Source of the DNA: Gp7-AA10 sp035636095 | GTDB lineage: Bacteria; Acidobacteriota; Thermoanaerobaculia; Gp7-AA8 | DNA length: 64,000 bases | Assembly: GCA_035636095.1 (NCBI GenBank) | Contig: DASPZU010000047.1 | Span: 1 to 64,000, forward strand | Direction: 5' to 3' | In this document: in pieces, positions 1-9,480 of the stretch | Position numbering within the stretch: position 1 is the first letter of the stretch | How the letters are laid out: each line of letters begins with the position of its first letter | Made by a program: the position numbers and the translations under genes | Notes under the pieces: generated by a model | Seen by the model: only the letters and a program-made list of their open reading frames with translations | Database searches by the model: none | Told to the model about the DNA's origin: nothing

Positions 1-399
1 CGCGACCTCGATGTCGTGATCGATCATCCGGGGTTTCTGCGCGAAGGACGTTCCGCTCTTCGCGACGCAGATATCGTTCTTCAGCGCCGCCTGACGCCGC
101 GAGTTCCGGCAAGTCTGCACGGCCGGCGCGTCTTCGCATTCGCGGGGCTGGCGGACAACAAACAATTCTTTGACTCGCTCGGCCTCATTCTCGCCGGCAC
201 GAAGGGTTTCCCCGATCATCACCGCTACACGAAGTCGGATATCGATGCCATCAAGCGGGAAGCTAACGCCGATGCCATCGTCACCACCGAAAAAGATGCC
301 GTGAAAATCAACGATCCCGACATCATCGCAATCCCGGCCGATTTCGCGATCGATCAAAAAGATCTCGATCGCATCCTGGCAGCGGCGGCCCGTCGATGA
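1..399 (+). CDS. lpxK: Tetraacyldisaccharide 4'-kinase, C-terminal part (5' end outside window)
   Basis: LpxK phosphorylates the 4' position of the lipid A disaccharide at the inner membrane. Only the last 132 codons lie here, open from base 1 in frame 1. The C-terminal family signature is clear: the stretch FAGLADNKQFFDSL, then FPDHHRYT, then VTTEKDAVKI near the end. Its TGA overlaps the ATG of the next gene by 4 nt, so the two are translationally coupled. With the acyltransferase and heptosyltransferase downstream it forms a lipid A/LPS-core operon. Confidence 0.93.
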   Translation, partial: RDLDVVIDHPGFLREGRSALRDADIVLQRRLTPRVPASLHGRRVFAFAGLADNKQFFDSLGLILAGTKGFPDHHRYTKSDIDAIKREANADAIVTTEKDAVKINDPDIIAIPADFAIDQKDLDRILAAAARR

Positions 400-1310
400 G
401 CCGCCGCAGAAAGAGTCTCGCGCTGCAGCGCAGCGAGTACGAGCTCTATCGCACGGTGGCGGCGGCGGCGCGGCGGCTTTCCGATCGCGGTGTGGAGCGC
501 TGGGGCGACCGCCTCGGCAATCTCGCAAGGCGCATTCTGCGATCGCGCGATCGACTGGCCATGCGCAATCTGCGCGAGACCTTCCCAACCAGGAGCGACG
601 GGGAGCTTCGCGACATTCTGGGCGCGTGCTGGCGTCAATTCGGCCGCGCAGCGCTGCACTCCATTCGCATGCAGGACATGTCACTCCAAGAGATCGCGGC
701 GCGATGCCCGCTCGTGAACGCGCATCTGGTCGAGGAAGGTGTCGCGCGCGGGAATGGGGTTGTCATGATCAGCGCCCATTACGGCGCGTGGGAGGTGGGT
801 GGGCTGGCGCTGATGTCGCTGGTGAAGAATGTCCGCACCATCACGCGGCCCCTCGACAATCAGTTCCTCGAGCGCGATCTCGCCCGCATCCGCTCTCGAA
901 CGGGTGCCGTGGTACTTGACCGGACACGTGCCGCTCGGGAGATGATGCAGGCGCTGTCCGACAATGCTGTCGTCGTCATCCTGCCCGATCAGGCCGTACT
1001 TCCGCGGGAGGGAGTACGCGTCCGCTTCCTTGGCCGTGACGCGTGGACCACGCCCGTACCGGCAAAAATGGCGCTTCGGCGAGGCTCAACCATTGTGTTC
1101 GCTTTTTGCATACCGCACGAAACCGGACATCGGCTCGAGTTCGAGAACCCGATCCGTGTTGATCAACTGAGTGCAGCGGAGAGTGACCCGGTGGCGTTGA
1201 CGCAACGCATCAACGATGTCATTGCGCGACGCATCATCGATCATCCGGAGCTTTGGTTGTGGATGCACGATCGCTGGAAGTGGACAGCGACGGGGAAAGC
1301 GAAGGAGTGA
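396..1310 (+). CDS. Lipid A biosynthesis lauroyl/myristoyl acyltransferase (LpxL/HtrB family)
   Basis: 304 residues, the usual length for this family. It is predicted to transfer a secondary acyl chain to lipid A at the inner membrane. The catalytic H-x4-E motif is His128-Glu133 in SAHYGAWE, and the PDQ motif of the family follows near residue 200. The N-terminus (R-rich, then LRETFP) also fits HtrB-type proteins. ATG overlaps the lpxK stop, and the TGA is followed directly by the waaF ATG. Which acyl chain or position it serves cannot be read from sequence. Confidence 0.9.
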   Translation: MSRRRKSLALQRSEYELYRTVAAAARRLSDRGVERWGDRLGNLARRILRSRDRLAMRNLRETFPTRSDGELRDILGACWRQFGRAALHSIRMQDMSLQEIAARCPLVNAHLVEEGVARGNGVVMISAHYGAWEVGGLALMSLVKNVRTITRPLDNQFLERDLARIRSRTGAVVLDRTRAAREMMQALSDNAVVVILPDQAVLPREGVRVRFLGRDAWTTPVPAKMALRRGSTIVFAFCIPHETGHRLEFENPIRVDQLSAAESDPVALTQRINDVIARRIIDHPELWLWMHDRWKWTATGKAKE

Positions 1311-2330
1311 ATGGCGAGTGACACGGTCGTAATCGGGCTCAATTGGGTCGGCGACAACGTACTCGCCTTACCTACTTATCGCGCGCTGTACCACCGCTTT
1401 CGCAGTGAAGGAGGCATCTCCGTCGCCGCGCCGCAGCACATTGCGTCGCTCCTGGCGTCGACCGGGCTGTTTCGAAAAGTGATTCCGTGGAACGGCCGCA
1501 TCCGCGAGCGCATCCGGCTGCTCAAAGCGGGACGCTTCCGTCGCGCCGTCATCCTGCCGAATTCCTTTCGCGCCGCGATGATCACCTACGCCGCCGGCAT
1601 CGGCGAGCGCTGGGGTTATTCGAGCGACGCCCGCGGTCTGCTGCTGACGCACAGCATCGGACGCGATCGCGAACGCGGTCATCAACTCGACGACTACGCC
1701 GCGCTGCTGGCGGCCATGAACGCGCCTCGCGTCGTCGATGAGATTCCGAGCATTCGGCTGCCCGTACACATCCGCGAGCGTGCCCGCAAGCGCCTTCGCG
1801 CCGGTGGCGTTCGTCTCGACCAGCCGCTGTTCGGATTGCATGCCGGCGGACTCTATGGCCGCGCCAAGCATTGGGGCGACGATCGCTACGGCGAGCTGGC
1901 CGAGAGATTGATGGACAGCGGATACTCGGTCGTGCTGCTCACCAGCCCGGGCGAACGGCAACAGGCCGAGACCATCTCGGAGAAGTATGGAGAGATTCCA
2001 ATCGATGGCGACAGCGATGATGTGCTGCAGCTGGCCGCCACCATCTCGCACTGTTCGGTGATCGTCACGAACGACAGCGGCCCTCTGCACCTGGCCGCGG
2101 CGCTGGCCGTGCCGTCGGTTTCGATTTTTGGTCCCACCGATCCGGCGCGAACCGTGATCCCGGGCGCAACACGCGTCGTGCGCAAACCGGTGACGTGCGG
2201 ACCGTGCTACGAACGCGAATGTCCGCTCCGCCATCATCGATGCATGACGGAAGTCTCCGTCGACGAGATCCTGACCGCCGCGGTCGGGCTGCTGCAGGAA
2301 GTCGCAGCCAGCGAAGTCCGGGTCCTATAA
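1311..2330 (+). CDS. waaF: ADP-heptose:LPS heptosyltransferase (GT9 family)
   Basis: 339 residues, GT9/GT-B fold. It is predicted to add heptose to the LPS inner core on the cytoplasmic face. The N-terminal donor loop GLNWVGDNVLALP and the C-terminal NDSGPLHLAAALAVPSVSIF (from residue 254), followed by GPTDP, are diagnostic. A Cys cluster (Cys296, 299, 304, 311) follows, as in many WaaF-type enzymes. ATG is directly after the TGA of the acyltransferase. The TAA stop lies within a TATAAT sequence that is probably the -10 box of the following merR-type gene. Heptosyltransferase II is the best guess; another GT9 specificity is possible. Confidence 0.87.
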   Translation: MASDTVVIGLNWVGDNVLALPTYRALYHRFRSEGGISVAAPQHIASLLASTGLFRKVIPWNGRIRERIRLLKAGRFRRAVILPNSFRAAMITYAAGIGERWGYSSDARGLLLTHSIGRDRERGHQLDDYAALLAAMNAPRVVDEIPSIRLPVHIRERARKRLRAGGVRLDQPLFGLHAGGLYGRAKHWGDDRYGELAERLMDSGYSVVLLTSPGERQQAETISEKYGEIPIDGDSDDVLQLAATISHCSVIVTNDSGPLHLAAALAVPSVSIFGPTDPARTVIPGATRVVRKPVTCGPCYERECPLRHHRCMTEVSVDEILTAAVGLLQEVAASEVRVL

Positions 2331-2331
2331 T
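2326..2331 (+). promoter_or_regulatory. -10 box (TATAAT) for the MerR-type gene
   Basis: A perfect TATAAT ends 8 nt before the ATG at 2340, and no Shine-Dalgarno lies between. A start site about 7 nt after the box would fall on or next to the ATG, giving a leaderless mRNA. No convincing -35 box is visible. Confidence 0.5.
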
Positions 2332-2339
2332 CGGACCGG

Positions 2340-2681
2340 ATGCCCGACCCTCAAAGCCGTCTCTACAAGATCGGCGAGGTCTGCAAGCTGGCCGACGTCC
2401 AGCCTTACGTGCTGCGCTACTGGGAGACCGAATTTCCTCCGCTGGCGCCTAACAAGAGCGGCGGGGGCCAGCGGCTCTACACCCAGCGCGATCTCGACGT
2501 CATTCTTCGCATCAAACAGCTTCTCTACTCCGAGGGTTTCACGATCGCAGGCGCGAAAAAGAAGCTCGAAGGTGAGCTCGATTCGCGCACGCCGCCTGCC
2601 AAAGACCTGACCAGGGCACTCCTCAATGTGAAGAAAGAGCTGACGGCGATCCTCCACATGCTGGAGGACTCGTCATCCTGA
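2340..2681 (+). CDS. MerR-family transcriptional regulator
   Basis: 113 residues. The N-terminal winged helix-turn-helix is typical of MerR (LYKIGEVCKLADVQPYVLRY, then WETEF, GQRLYTQRDLDVILRIKQLL, then GFTIAGAKKKLE). It is short, with no ligand-binding domain beyond a C-terminal helix, like the HspR/'MerR-like' group often found near IHF or RNA genes. Target unknown. The last codons TCATCCTGA belong to an inverted repeat shared with the convergent gene. Probably leaderless from the TATAAT at 2326. Confidence 0.88.
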   Translation: MPDPQSRLYKIGEVCKLADVQPYVLRYWETEFPPLAPNKSGGGQRLYTQRDLDVILRIKQLLYSEGFTIAGAKKKLEGELDSRTPPAKDLTRALLNVKKELTAILHMLEDSSS

Positions 2682-2705
2682 CCCCGCGGAGCGGCTCAGG
2701 ATGAC
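2672..2705. repeat. GTCATCCTGA palindromic repeat (copy 1), terminator-like
   Basis: Ten-base arms GTCATCCTGA (2672-2681) and TCAGGATGAC (2696-2705) are exact complements around a 14-nt GC-rich centre. It sits between two convergent genes and each arm supplies one gene's stop codon. It could act as a bidirectional terminator, though no T run follows. Related copies are at 42671-42731 and 62847-62880, with a single arm at 52686-52695. Confidence 0.8.
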
Positions 2706-3163
2706 GCGCGGAACAAACCCGCGATGCGCTCGAGCCCTCGCGCATCCTCTTCATCGAAAGCATCGAGTTGATCGGAGTCGACATCGAGCACTGCGATCAA
2801 CGCATTGTTCGGGTCAAAAACCGGCACGACGATCTCCGATTTTGATTTTGGATCGCACGCGATGTGTCCCGGAAACTTGCTCACATCGGGAACGATGATC
2901 GTCTCGCGTCGCTCGGCCGCCGTCCCACACACCCCTCGGCCGAATTCGATCTGCAAACAACCGACCGTCCCGATGTACGGACCGACCACCAACCGATCGC
3001 CGCAGACGCGATAGAAGCCGGTCCAGAAGAAGTGCGGGAACCGATTTGCCAGAACCGAGTTGATGGTCGACATCAGGGCGATGTCGTCGAGCACCGCGCC
3101 ACCTTCCTCACCCCAGATCGCGGCGATGGCGTCGTAGCACTCGTTGTAGGCGGCGGATTTCAC
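2696..3163 (-). CDS. Free methionine-(R)-sulfoxide reductase, GAF-domain type
   Basis: 155 residues from a GTG start at 3163 (GTGA overlap with the glgA stop). It reduces free Met-R-sulfoxide in the cytosol. It is a single GAF domain with the three family cysteines at 69, 79 and 103 (GCLQIEFGRGVCG, then FPGHIACD). Their spacing of 10 and 24 residues equals Cys84/94/118 of E. coli fRMsr. SEIVVPV and LDVDS complete the signature. Longer upstream readings of this frame only shadow glgA. The terminal Ser-Ser-stop comes from the palindromic repeat at 2672-2705. Confidence 0.92.
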   Translation of the reverse strand: MKSAAYNECYDAIAAIWGEEGGAVLDDIALMSTINSVLANRFPHFFWTGFYRVCGDRLVVGPYIGTVGCLQIEFGRGVCGTAAERRETIIVPDVSKFPGHIACDPKSKSEIVVPVFDPNNALIAVLDVDSDQLDAFDEEDARGLERIAGLFRASS

Positions 3164-4626
3164 GACGTGGTCGCGCGGCGGTAGACGCGATCGTACTCCA
3201 GCGCCGAGCGGTCCCACGAGAAATCGGCCGACATTCCGTTGGCCTGCAGTTGCTTCCAGGTGCGCGACTCCTTGAAGTTGAGCATGCCCAGCCAGGTGGC
3301 TGTGAAGAGATCGCGAGAAGACGGCGTCACGAATCCGAAACCGTTGGCTTCGACCGCGTTGGTGGCATCGAAAGGGATCACCGTGTCGACCAATCCCCCC
3401 GTCAGCCGCACCACCGGCACGGTTCCGTAGCGCAGCGCGTACATCTGATTGAGTCCGCACGGCTCGTAAATCGACGGCATCAGGAGCATGTCCGAGCCGG
3501 CGTACAAGCGATGCGCCATCGCATTGTCGAATCCGATCCAGACGCGACAGCGATCGCTGTTGGCCTCGCCGATCCGCATCAATGCGTCTTCGTATCGCGA
3601 TTCTCCGCTGCCGAGGATCACAGTGTGCGCGCCGGCGCCAAGCATTTGCGCCAGCGCCGGAATCAGGAGATCGACGCCTTTCTGATCGACCAGACGTGAC
3701 ACGAATGACAGCAGCGGCGTCTTCGCTCTCCAACGCAATCCGGCGTCATCAAGCAGCGCGCGCTTCGAAAGTGCCTTGCCGTTCATCTGGCTTGCGCTGT
3801 AGTTGGACGGAATGTTCGGGTCCGACTCTGGATCCCATTCGGCGGTATCGATGCCGTTGAGGATGCCGGTGAGCTTGAATGAAAGGCTCCGCAAGACTCC
3901 GTCCAGACCCGCGCCACGCACTGGTGTCTGAATTTCGTGCGCGTAGTTCGGGGAGACGGTCGTGACTTGATCGGCGAGGATGATTCCCCCTTTCATCAAG
4001 TTGACCTCGCCGAAGTGCTCGAAAGCGTCCGGCGACCAGTAGCGATTGTGCAATCCGAGGACGCTGAATTGTGCTGCGCGACCGATTCCCTGGTAATTGA
4101 GATTGTGAATCGTGTAGACCGACCGCGTGGCGGCGAACTCGGTGGTTCCGCGCAGCCCCGAGCTCAGATACGCCGGCAACAGCGCCGTATGCCAATCGTG
4201 CGCGTGGAGGATGTCGGGTACGATGCCGAGGAGCTCGCAGGCGCGGATGACGGCACGACAGAAAAACGCGAAACGCTCGATGCCGTCGTCGTAGCCGTCG
4301 GCGCGCGGCGCGTAGATCTGCTCGCGATTGAAGAAGTGATCGTTCGCGACGAGATAGAGCGGAATATCGCTGTTAGGCAGAGTCGTGCGCAGATAGGAAG
4401 CTTCGGCGGCCCAATTCGCCCATGTGACCTGCGTGGTGGGGAGCACTTCTTCGAGAGCGGTACGGTTTCGTGTGAACCACTCGCGCGCCTGCCGATGCAG
4501 CGGCATGAAGATCATCATGTCGTGGCCGTGCCTGGCGAGCGCTTTCGGCAGCGAGCCGCAAACGTCCCCCAATCCGCCCGTTTTGGCAATCGGGGAAACC
4601 TCGGCAGTGGCGAAGAGGATTCTCAT
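3160..4626 (-). CDS. glgA: Glycogen synthase (ADP-glucose type, GT5)
   Basis: 488 residues, normal GlgA length. It elongates alpha-1,4-glucan from ADP-glucose in the cytosol. The ATG at 4626 gives the classic N-terminus MRILFATAEVSPIAKTGGLG, with the ADP-glucose-binding KTGGL at 15-19. C-terminal GT-B motifs include SRLVDQKG, the E-PCGLNQ loop (SIYEPCGLNQMYALRYGTVP) and VRLTGGLVDTV. It starts 10 nt after the AmrB gene ends and overlaps the methionine sulfoxide reductase gene. No other glg gene is in the window. Confidence 0.95.
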   Translation of the reverse strand: MRILFATAEVSPIAKTGGLGDVCGSLPKALARHGHDMMIFMPLHRQAREWFTRNRTALEEVLPTTQVTWANWAAEASYLRTTLPNSDIPLYLVANDHFFNREQIYAPRADGYDDGIERFAFFCRAVIRACELLGIVPDILHAHDWHTALLPAYLSSGLRGTTEFAATRSVYTIHNLNYQGIGRAAQFSVLGLHNRYWSPDAFEHFGEVNLMKGGIILADQVTTVSPNYAHEIQTPVRGAGLDGVLRSLSFKLTGILNGIDTAEWDPESDPNIPSNYSASQMNGKALSKRALLDDAGLRWRAKTPLLSFVSRLVDQKGVDLLIPALAQMLGAGAHTVILGSGESRYEDALMRIGEANSDRCRVWIGFDNAMAHRLYAGSDMLLMPSIYEPCGLNQMYALRYGTVPVVRLTGGLVDTVIPFDATNAVEANGFGFVTPSSRDLFTATWLGMLNFKESRTWKQLQANGMSADFSWDRSALEYDRVYRRATTS

Positions 4627-4636
4627 CGATGCCTCA

Positions 4637-5446
4637 TCACAAGACGATGATGGCCGCGTAGCCCACAACGTGCGAATAATCGCCGTTGATGTCGCCGGAG
4701 GTTGCGTGCTTGATCAGCCTGGCGTTTGCGGCGCCGAGCTTCTTGGCGGCGATCAACATGGTGGTGGTCGGGATGAAGCCGCACATCGAGATGTCTTCTT
4801 CCTCCACGACCCGCCACAGCGACTCGGGATCGAGAGCCAGCACCTGATCGATCGCGCGTTGATCTTTGCGAAGCGTCGCTTCCTGGTCTTCGTAGTGATT
4901 CAGATCCGAGCTGGCCAGGATTCCGATCGATGCGTCTTGAGCCACGTCGGCGATCGCGTTCCCGATTTCCGTGCAGAACGCGTAGTTAGGCGCAGCGAGG
5001 CAGATCGGGACGAAGGTGAAGTTGCCAATGCGTTGCTGCAAGAACGGCAACTGGACTTCGAGAGAGTGCTCGCGCGCGTGGGCCTTCCAATCGTCGCCTA
5101 ACAGCCGCGTCTTCGAGAGCAATGCATCCGCCAGGGCAGTGTCGATCGCCACCGAACCCAATGGCGTGCGCCAATCGCCTTCCCGGTTGATGGCGGCGTA
5201 ATGGCCGATGCCGGTGTGATTCGGGCACAGGATGATGTACCGCTTCGGCAGCTCCGCCAGTCCGTAGAAAGCCGCGGCCACATGTCCGCTGTACATGAGT
5301 CCCGCGTGAGGAACGACACCCCCGACGAAGCGCTCTTTCTTTTCGGCCTTGGGATTGGCAGCGAAGCAGGCCTGCACCTGCGCCCGCAGCCGCTCCGGCG
5401 AAGCCTCATAGAAGGAGCCGGCGACGGCGGGCGGGCGGGTGGTCAT
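4637..5446 (-). CDS. amrB: AmmeMemoRadiSam system protein B (MEMO family)
   Basis: 269 residues, ATG at 5446. MEMO-fold proteins resemble non-haem-iron extradiol dioxygenases; the bacterial biochemical role is not settled. Family marks are TRPPAVAGSFYE at the N-terminus, GGVVPHAGLMYSG, ILCPNHTGIG, EHSLEVQLPFLQ, ASSDLNHYED and the C-terminal SGDINGDYSHVVGYA. The start overlaps the M14 peptidase stop (ATGA). Neither AmrA nor the radical-SAM partner AmrS is adjacent, so it is detached from the usual trio here. Confidence 0.93.
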   Translation of the reverse strand: MTTRPPAVAGSFYEASPERLRAQVQACFAANPKAEKKERFVGGVVPHAGLMYSGHVAAAFYGLAELPKRYIILCPNHTGIGHYAAINREGDWRTPLGSVAIDTALADALLSKTRLLGDDWKAHAREHSLEVQLPFLQQRIGNFTFVPICLAAPNYAFCTEIGNAIADVAQDASIGILASSDLNHYEDQEATLRKDQRAIDQVLALDPESLWRVVEEEDISMCGFIPTTTMLIAAKKLGAANARLIKHATSGDINGDYSHVVGYAAIIVL

Positions 5447-7983
5447 TCGCGCGGGAACGACGGCGAATACAGAATCGCGTTCATGAATAGCGGCAGCGTC
5501 CCGCGCCAGAAGAGCCGGAAGTGCGGCTCGTCGGCGAAGGTGATGACCTGACCGCGGCCATAGGGCTCGCTGACCATATAGACCGATCCCTTCATGCGGT
5601 CGATGGACTCCGGCCACGCCACGCCCGACACCAGCGGGTTGTCTTTCACGATCGTGACGATGTTGTCGACGCGATGCGCCACCGGCAGCAGCGCCTCTTC
5701 CCGCGCGCCTTCGATCAGCACATAGGGCGGACGCGTGACGCCGAAGGTCAGGTACGAGCGATCGTTCATGGTGGTGCGGAATGTCGCGCCCGGAATTCGA
5801 TAATCGTTGTAGCGCTCTTCCGCCGGCGTCTTGTCGTCGTCCTTCTTTTTTGGCGGCTCCCACGGCTTCAGCTTCGAGATTTCGACGTCCTTGTCGCGAA
5901 GAAAAGTACTCGCGCCCTTGATGGCCACGATCGTGCCGCCGTTGCGCAGCCATGACTGCAGCTTCGAGATGCCGTTCTTGCCGAGGTGATCGGAATAGCC
6001 CGTACCGTCGGGGAGAATCAGCACGTTGTACTTCGACAAATCGGTGTTGCGCAGTGAATCGATGAAGAGATTCGAGTGCGGGATGGGCGTGTCGATGTCG
6101 AGCGTGTGCCACAACATTCCGTAGGACGTCGGGGCGACGCCCGCGCCGCCGACCAGCGCGACCTTGGGATCCTTGATGAAGTGGATGCGCTCCGATCCAA
6201 ACGCCGTTCCGCCCATCCAACCCGACTCGAGCGGGAAAATGCTCAAGTTGAGATCACGCGCGATGCGCCCCAGCGAAGCGTCGACATCGGGTTTGTTGCC
6301 GCCTTTCAGAACGATGAGCGTTCCGCGCGAGAAAGAGCGATCGCCGACCGTCACCGGATCTTCGCTGACATTGAAGCGCACGCCATCGGCGAGCATTTGT
6401 CCCGCCGCGCGGTAAATATTCGGATCGTTTCCGTCGATGATGTATCCGTAGGCCGCGGAACGGAATGCCGGCGCCGCAGATTTTTCGTACGGACGCACTT
6501 CGGCGCTGATGGGAGAGTTCACTACGAAGGCCTCGACATCCATCGCGAGCGGCAGCGACCACGACGTCAAATCGTAGAAATCATTCGGCTCGTCGGCCTC
6601 GGTCTTCTGCCGCTGCGCCTCGACGAAGCCCTTGGTGAACGTCGGCGTTCGCTCGAGCAGCGTCTGCACCAGACCCCCCAGCGGCTGCCTGGTCGAGATG
6701 ACCGCCGTCCCGGCGGGAAAAGTCTGCGATTCGGAAGCATCGTTGTCGACGCGTGAACCCTTGACGGTCACTGGCGATGTGAGCATTCCGATCTGAATCG
6801 TCTGGCGCTGCAGCACTTCGATGAGCGGCCGGAAATTCGGCGATGCCGGCGGAATGAAGAAGGTCGTTTGTCCGCCGCTGGTGGGTGTTCGCATGGCGCT
6901 GTACGAGTAGAGCAGCAGCTCCTCGGCATGCGCCGCCGCCGTCCGCAATGTCGACATGCTGGTGGTGTAGTGACGCTGGATGCGATCTCCGAGCGTCAGC
7001 ACGGTCTGATCATCGCGGAGAAACGACGAGCCTCCGCGCGGGCCGCCGGCCATCTCGTAGGTCATGCCGATCGCGCCGTGCAGCGCGGGCCACGAATCGC
7101 CGTAGCCGGGATAGAAGAGATCGAACGTTTCGCCGACGAAAAACGGCCAGCCTTTGGCCGTGAATGCCGCCGCATTCGCGCGGCCGAACACCTCCAGCCA
7201 CTTCTCGACATCCTTTGGAAGATTCGCGTTCAGCGGTTTCGCATCGGGCGGGAAAAAGTAGGTCGAGTTCGAGCTCATTTCGTGGAAGTCGACGAACACC
7301 TGCGGATTCCAGCGCCGATATTCCGCCACGCGCGCTTTCGTCTCCTGCTGCGACGTCCAGCTCCAGTCGCGATTCATGTCGATCAGGTAGTGATTGAATC
7401 GGCCGCCCGGCCAGGGCTCAACGTGCTCGAACGAGTCGGGATTCGGATCCGCCTGTGCGCCGCGGGTGCGGATGTACCACTGCACATAGCGTTCGCGGCC
7501 ATCGGGATTCAGCAGGGGATCGATCACGACGATGAGGTTGTCGAGGATCTTCGCGGCGTCGGGATCGCGCAGCAGCGTGCTGGCGGTCAGCATCGAGGCC
7601 TCGGCCGACGACGATTCGTTGCCGTGAACGCCGTAGGCGAGCCACGCCACGGCGGGGGTGGACTTCGCGATCTCGGACGCGCGCGCGGCGGTCGTGGCCG
7701 GATCTGCCAGCGATACGATGTTTGCGCGCAGCGTATCCAGCGCGGTGCGATTCCTGGCCGCCGTGATCACCGCAAGAACGAGCGGGCGGTGTTCATACGT
7801 TTCACCAAATTGATGTACGGTAATTAGTGATGATTTCCTGGCGAGCTCGTTGAAGTAGTCGAGAATGCGAGCGTAGGGCGTGAACCGCTCGCCGAGTTTG
7901 TAGCCGAGGAATTCGTCAGGAGTGGGAACTTGAGCATTCGCCGCGACGGCGATGAACAAAAGAATGACAATGCGTCGAATCAT
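5443..7983 (-). CDS. Secreted M14-family zinc carboxypeptidase with C-terminal GATase1-like domain
   Basis: 846 residues. An N-terminal signal peptide (RRIVILLFIAVAANA) predicts export. Zinc-site residues are His120 and Glu123 in GVHGNESSSAE, and a downstream DFHEM supplies a further His. NPDGRERY is also M14-like. The C-terminal ~300 residues (from IALVGGAGVAPTSYG-type sequence) look like the GATase1-like module found on long acidobacterial/Bacteroidetes M14 proteins. ATG 7983 is chosen because AGAGGTG lies 6 nt upstream; a GTG at 7992 is possible. It probably degrades peptides outside the cytoplasm. Confidence 0.9.
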   Translation of the reverse strand: MIRRIVILLFIAVAANAQVPTPDEFLGYKLGERFTPYARILDYFNELARKSSLITVHQFGETYEHRPLVLAVITAARNRTALDTLRANIVSLADPATTAARASEIAKSTPAVAWLAYGVHGNESSSAEASMLTASTLLRDPDAAKILDNLIVVIDPLLNPDGRERYVQWYIRTRGAQADPNPDSFEHVEPWPGGRFNHYLIDMNRDWSWTSQQETKARVAEYRRWNPQVFVDFHEMSSNSTYFFPPDAKPLNANLPKDVEKWLEVFGRANAAAFTAKGWPFFVGETFDLFYPGYGDSWPALHGAIGMTYEMAGGPRGGSSFLRDDQTVLTLGDRIQRHYTTSMSTLRTAAAHAEELLLYSYSAMRTPTSGGQTTFFIPPASPNFRPLIEVLQRQTIQIGMLTSPVTVKGSRVDNDASESQTFPAGTAVISTRQPLGGLVQTLLERTPTFTKGFVEAQRQKTEADEPNDFYDLTSWSLPLAMDVEAFVVNSPISAEVRPYEKSAAPAFRSAAYGYIIDGNDPNIYRAAGQMLADGVRFNVSEDPVTVGDRSFSRGTLIVLKGGNKPDVDASLGRIARDLNLSIFPLESGWMGGTAFGSERIHFIKDPKVALVGGAGVAPTSYGMLWHTLDIDTPIPHSNLFIDSLRNTDLSKYNVLILPDGTGYSDHLGKNGISKLQSWLRNGGTIVAIKGASTFLRDKDVEISKLKPWEPPKKKDDDKTPAEERYNDYRIPGATFRTTMNDRSYLTFGVTRPPYVLIEGAREEALLPVAHRVDNIVTIVKDNPLVSGVAWPESIDRMKGSVYMVSEPYGRGQVITFADEPHFRLFWRGTLPLFMNAILYSPSFPRE

Positions 7984-8018
7984 TCGATGCACCTCTGGTG
8001 GGAGTGGATTTTATCGTT

Positions 8019-8063
8019 GGCACAGACACTCTTGTCTGTGCCGGACAGACAAGAGTGTCTGTC
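8019..8063. repeat. Perfect 18-bp inverted repeat between response regulator and M14 genes
   Basis: ACAGACACTCTTGTCTGT (8022-8039) and its exact reverse complement (8045-8062) are separated by 5 nt. Each arm is itself nearly palindromic. It lies between two same-strand genes, so it could attenuate read-through, but no T run follows. It may be a dispersed palindromic repeat; no second copy is in this window. Confidence 0.85.
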
Positions 8064-8070
8064 CCACACC

Positions 8071-9460
<1,390 letters not shown>

Positions 9461-9480
<20 letters not shown>

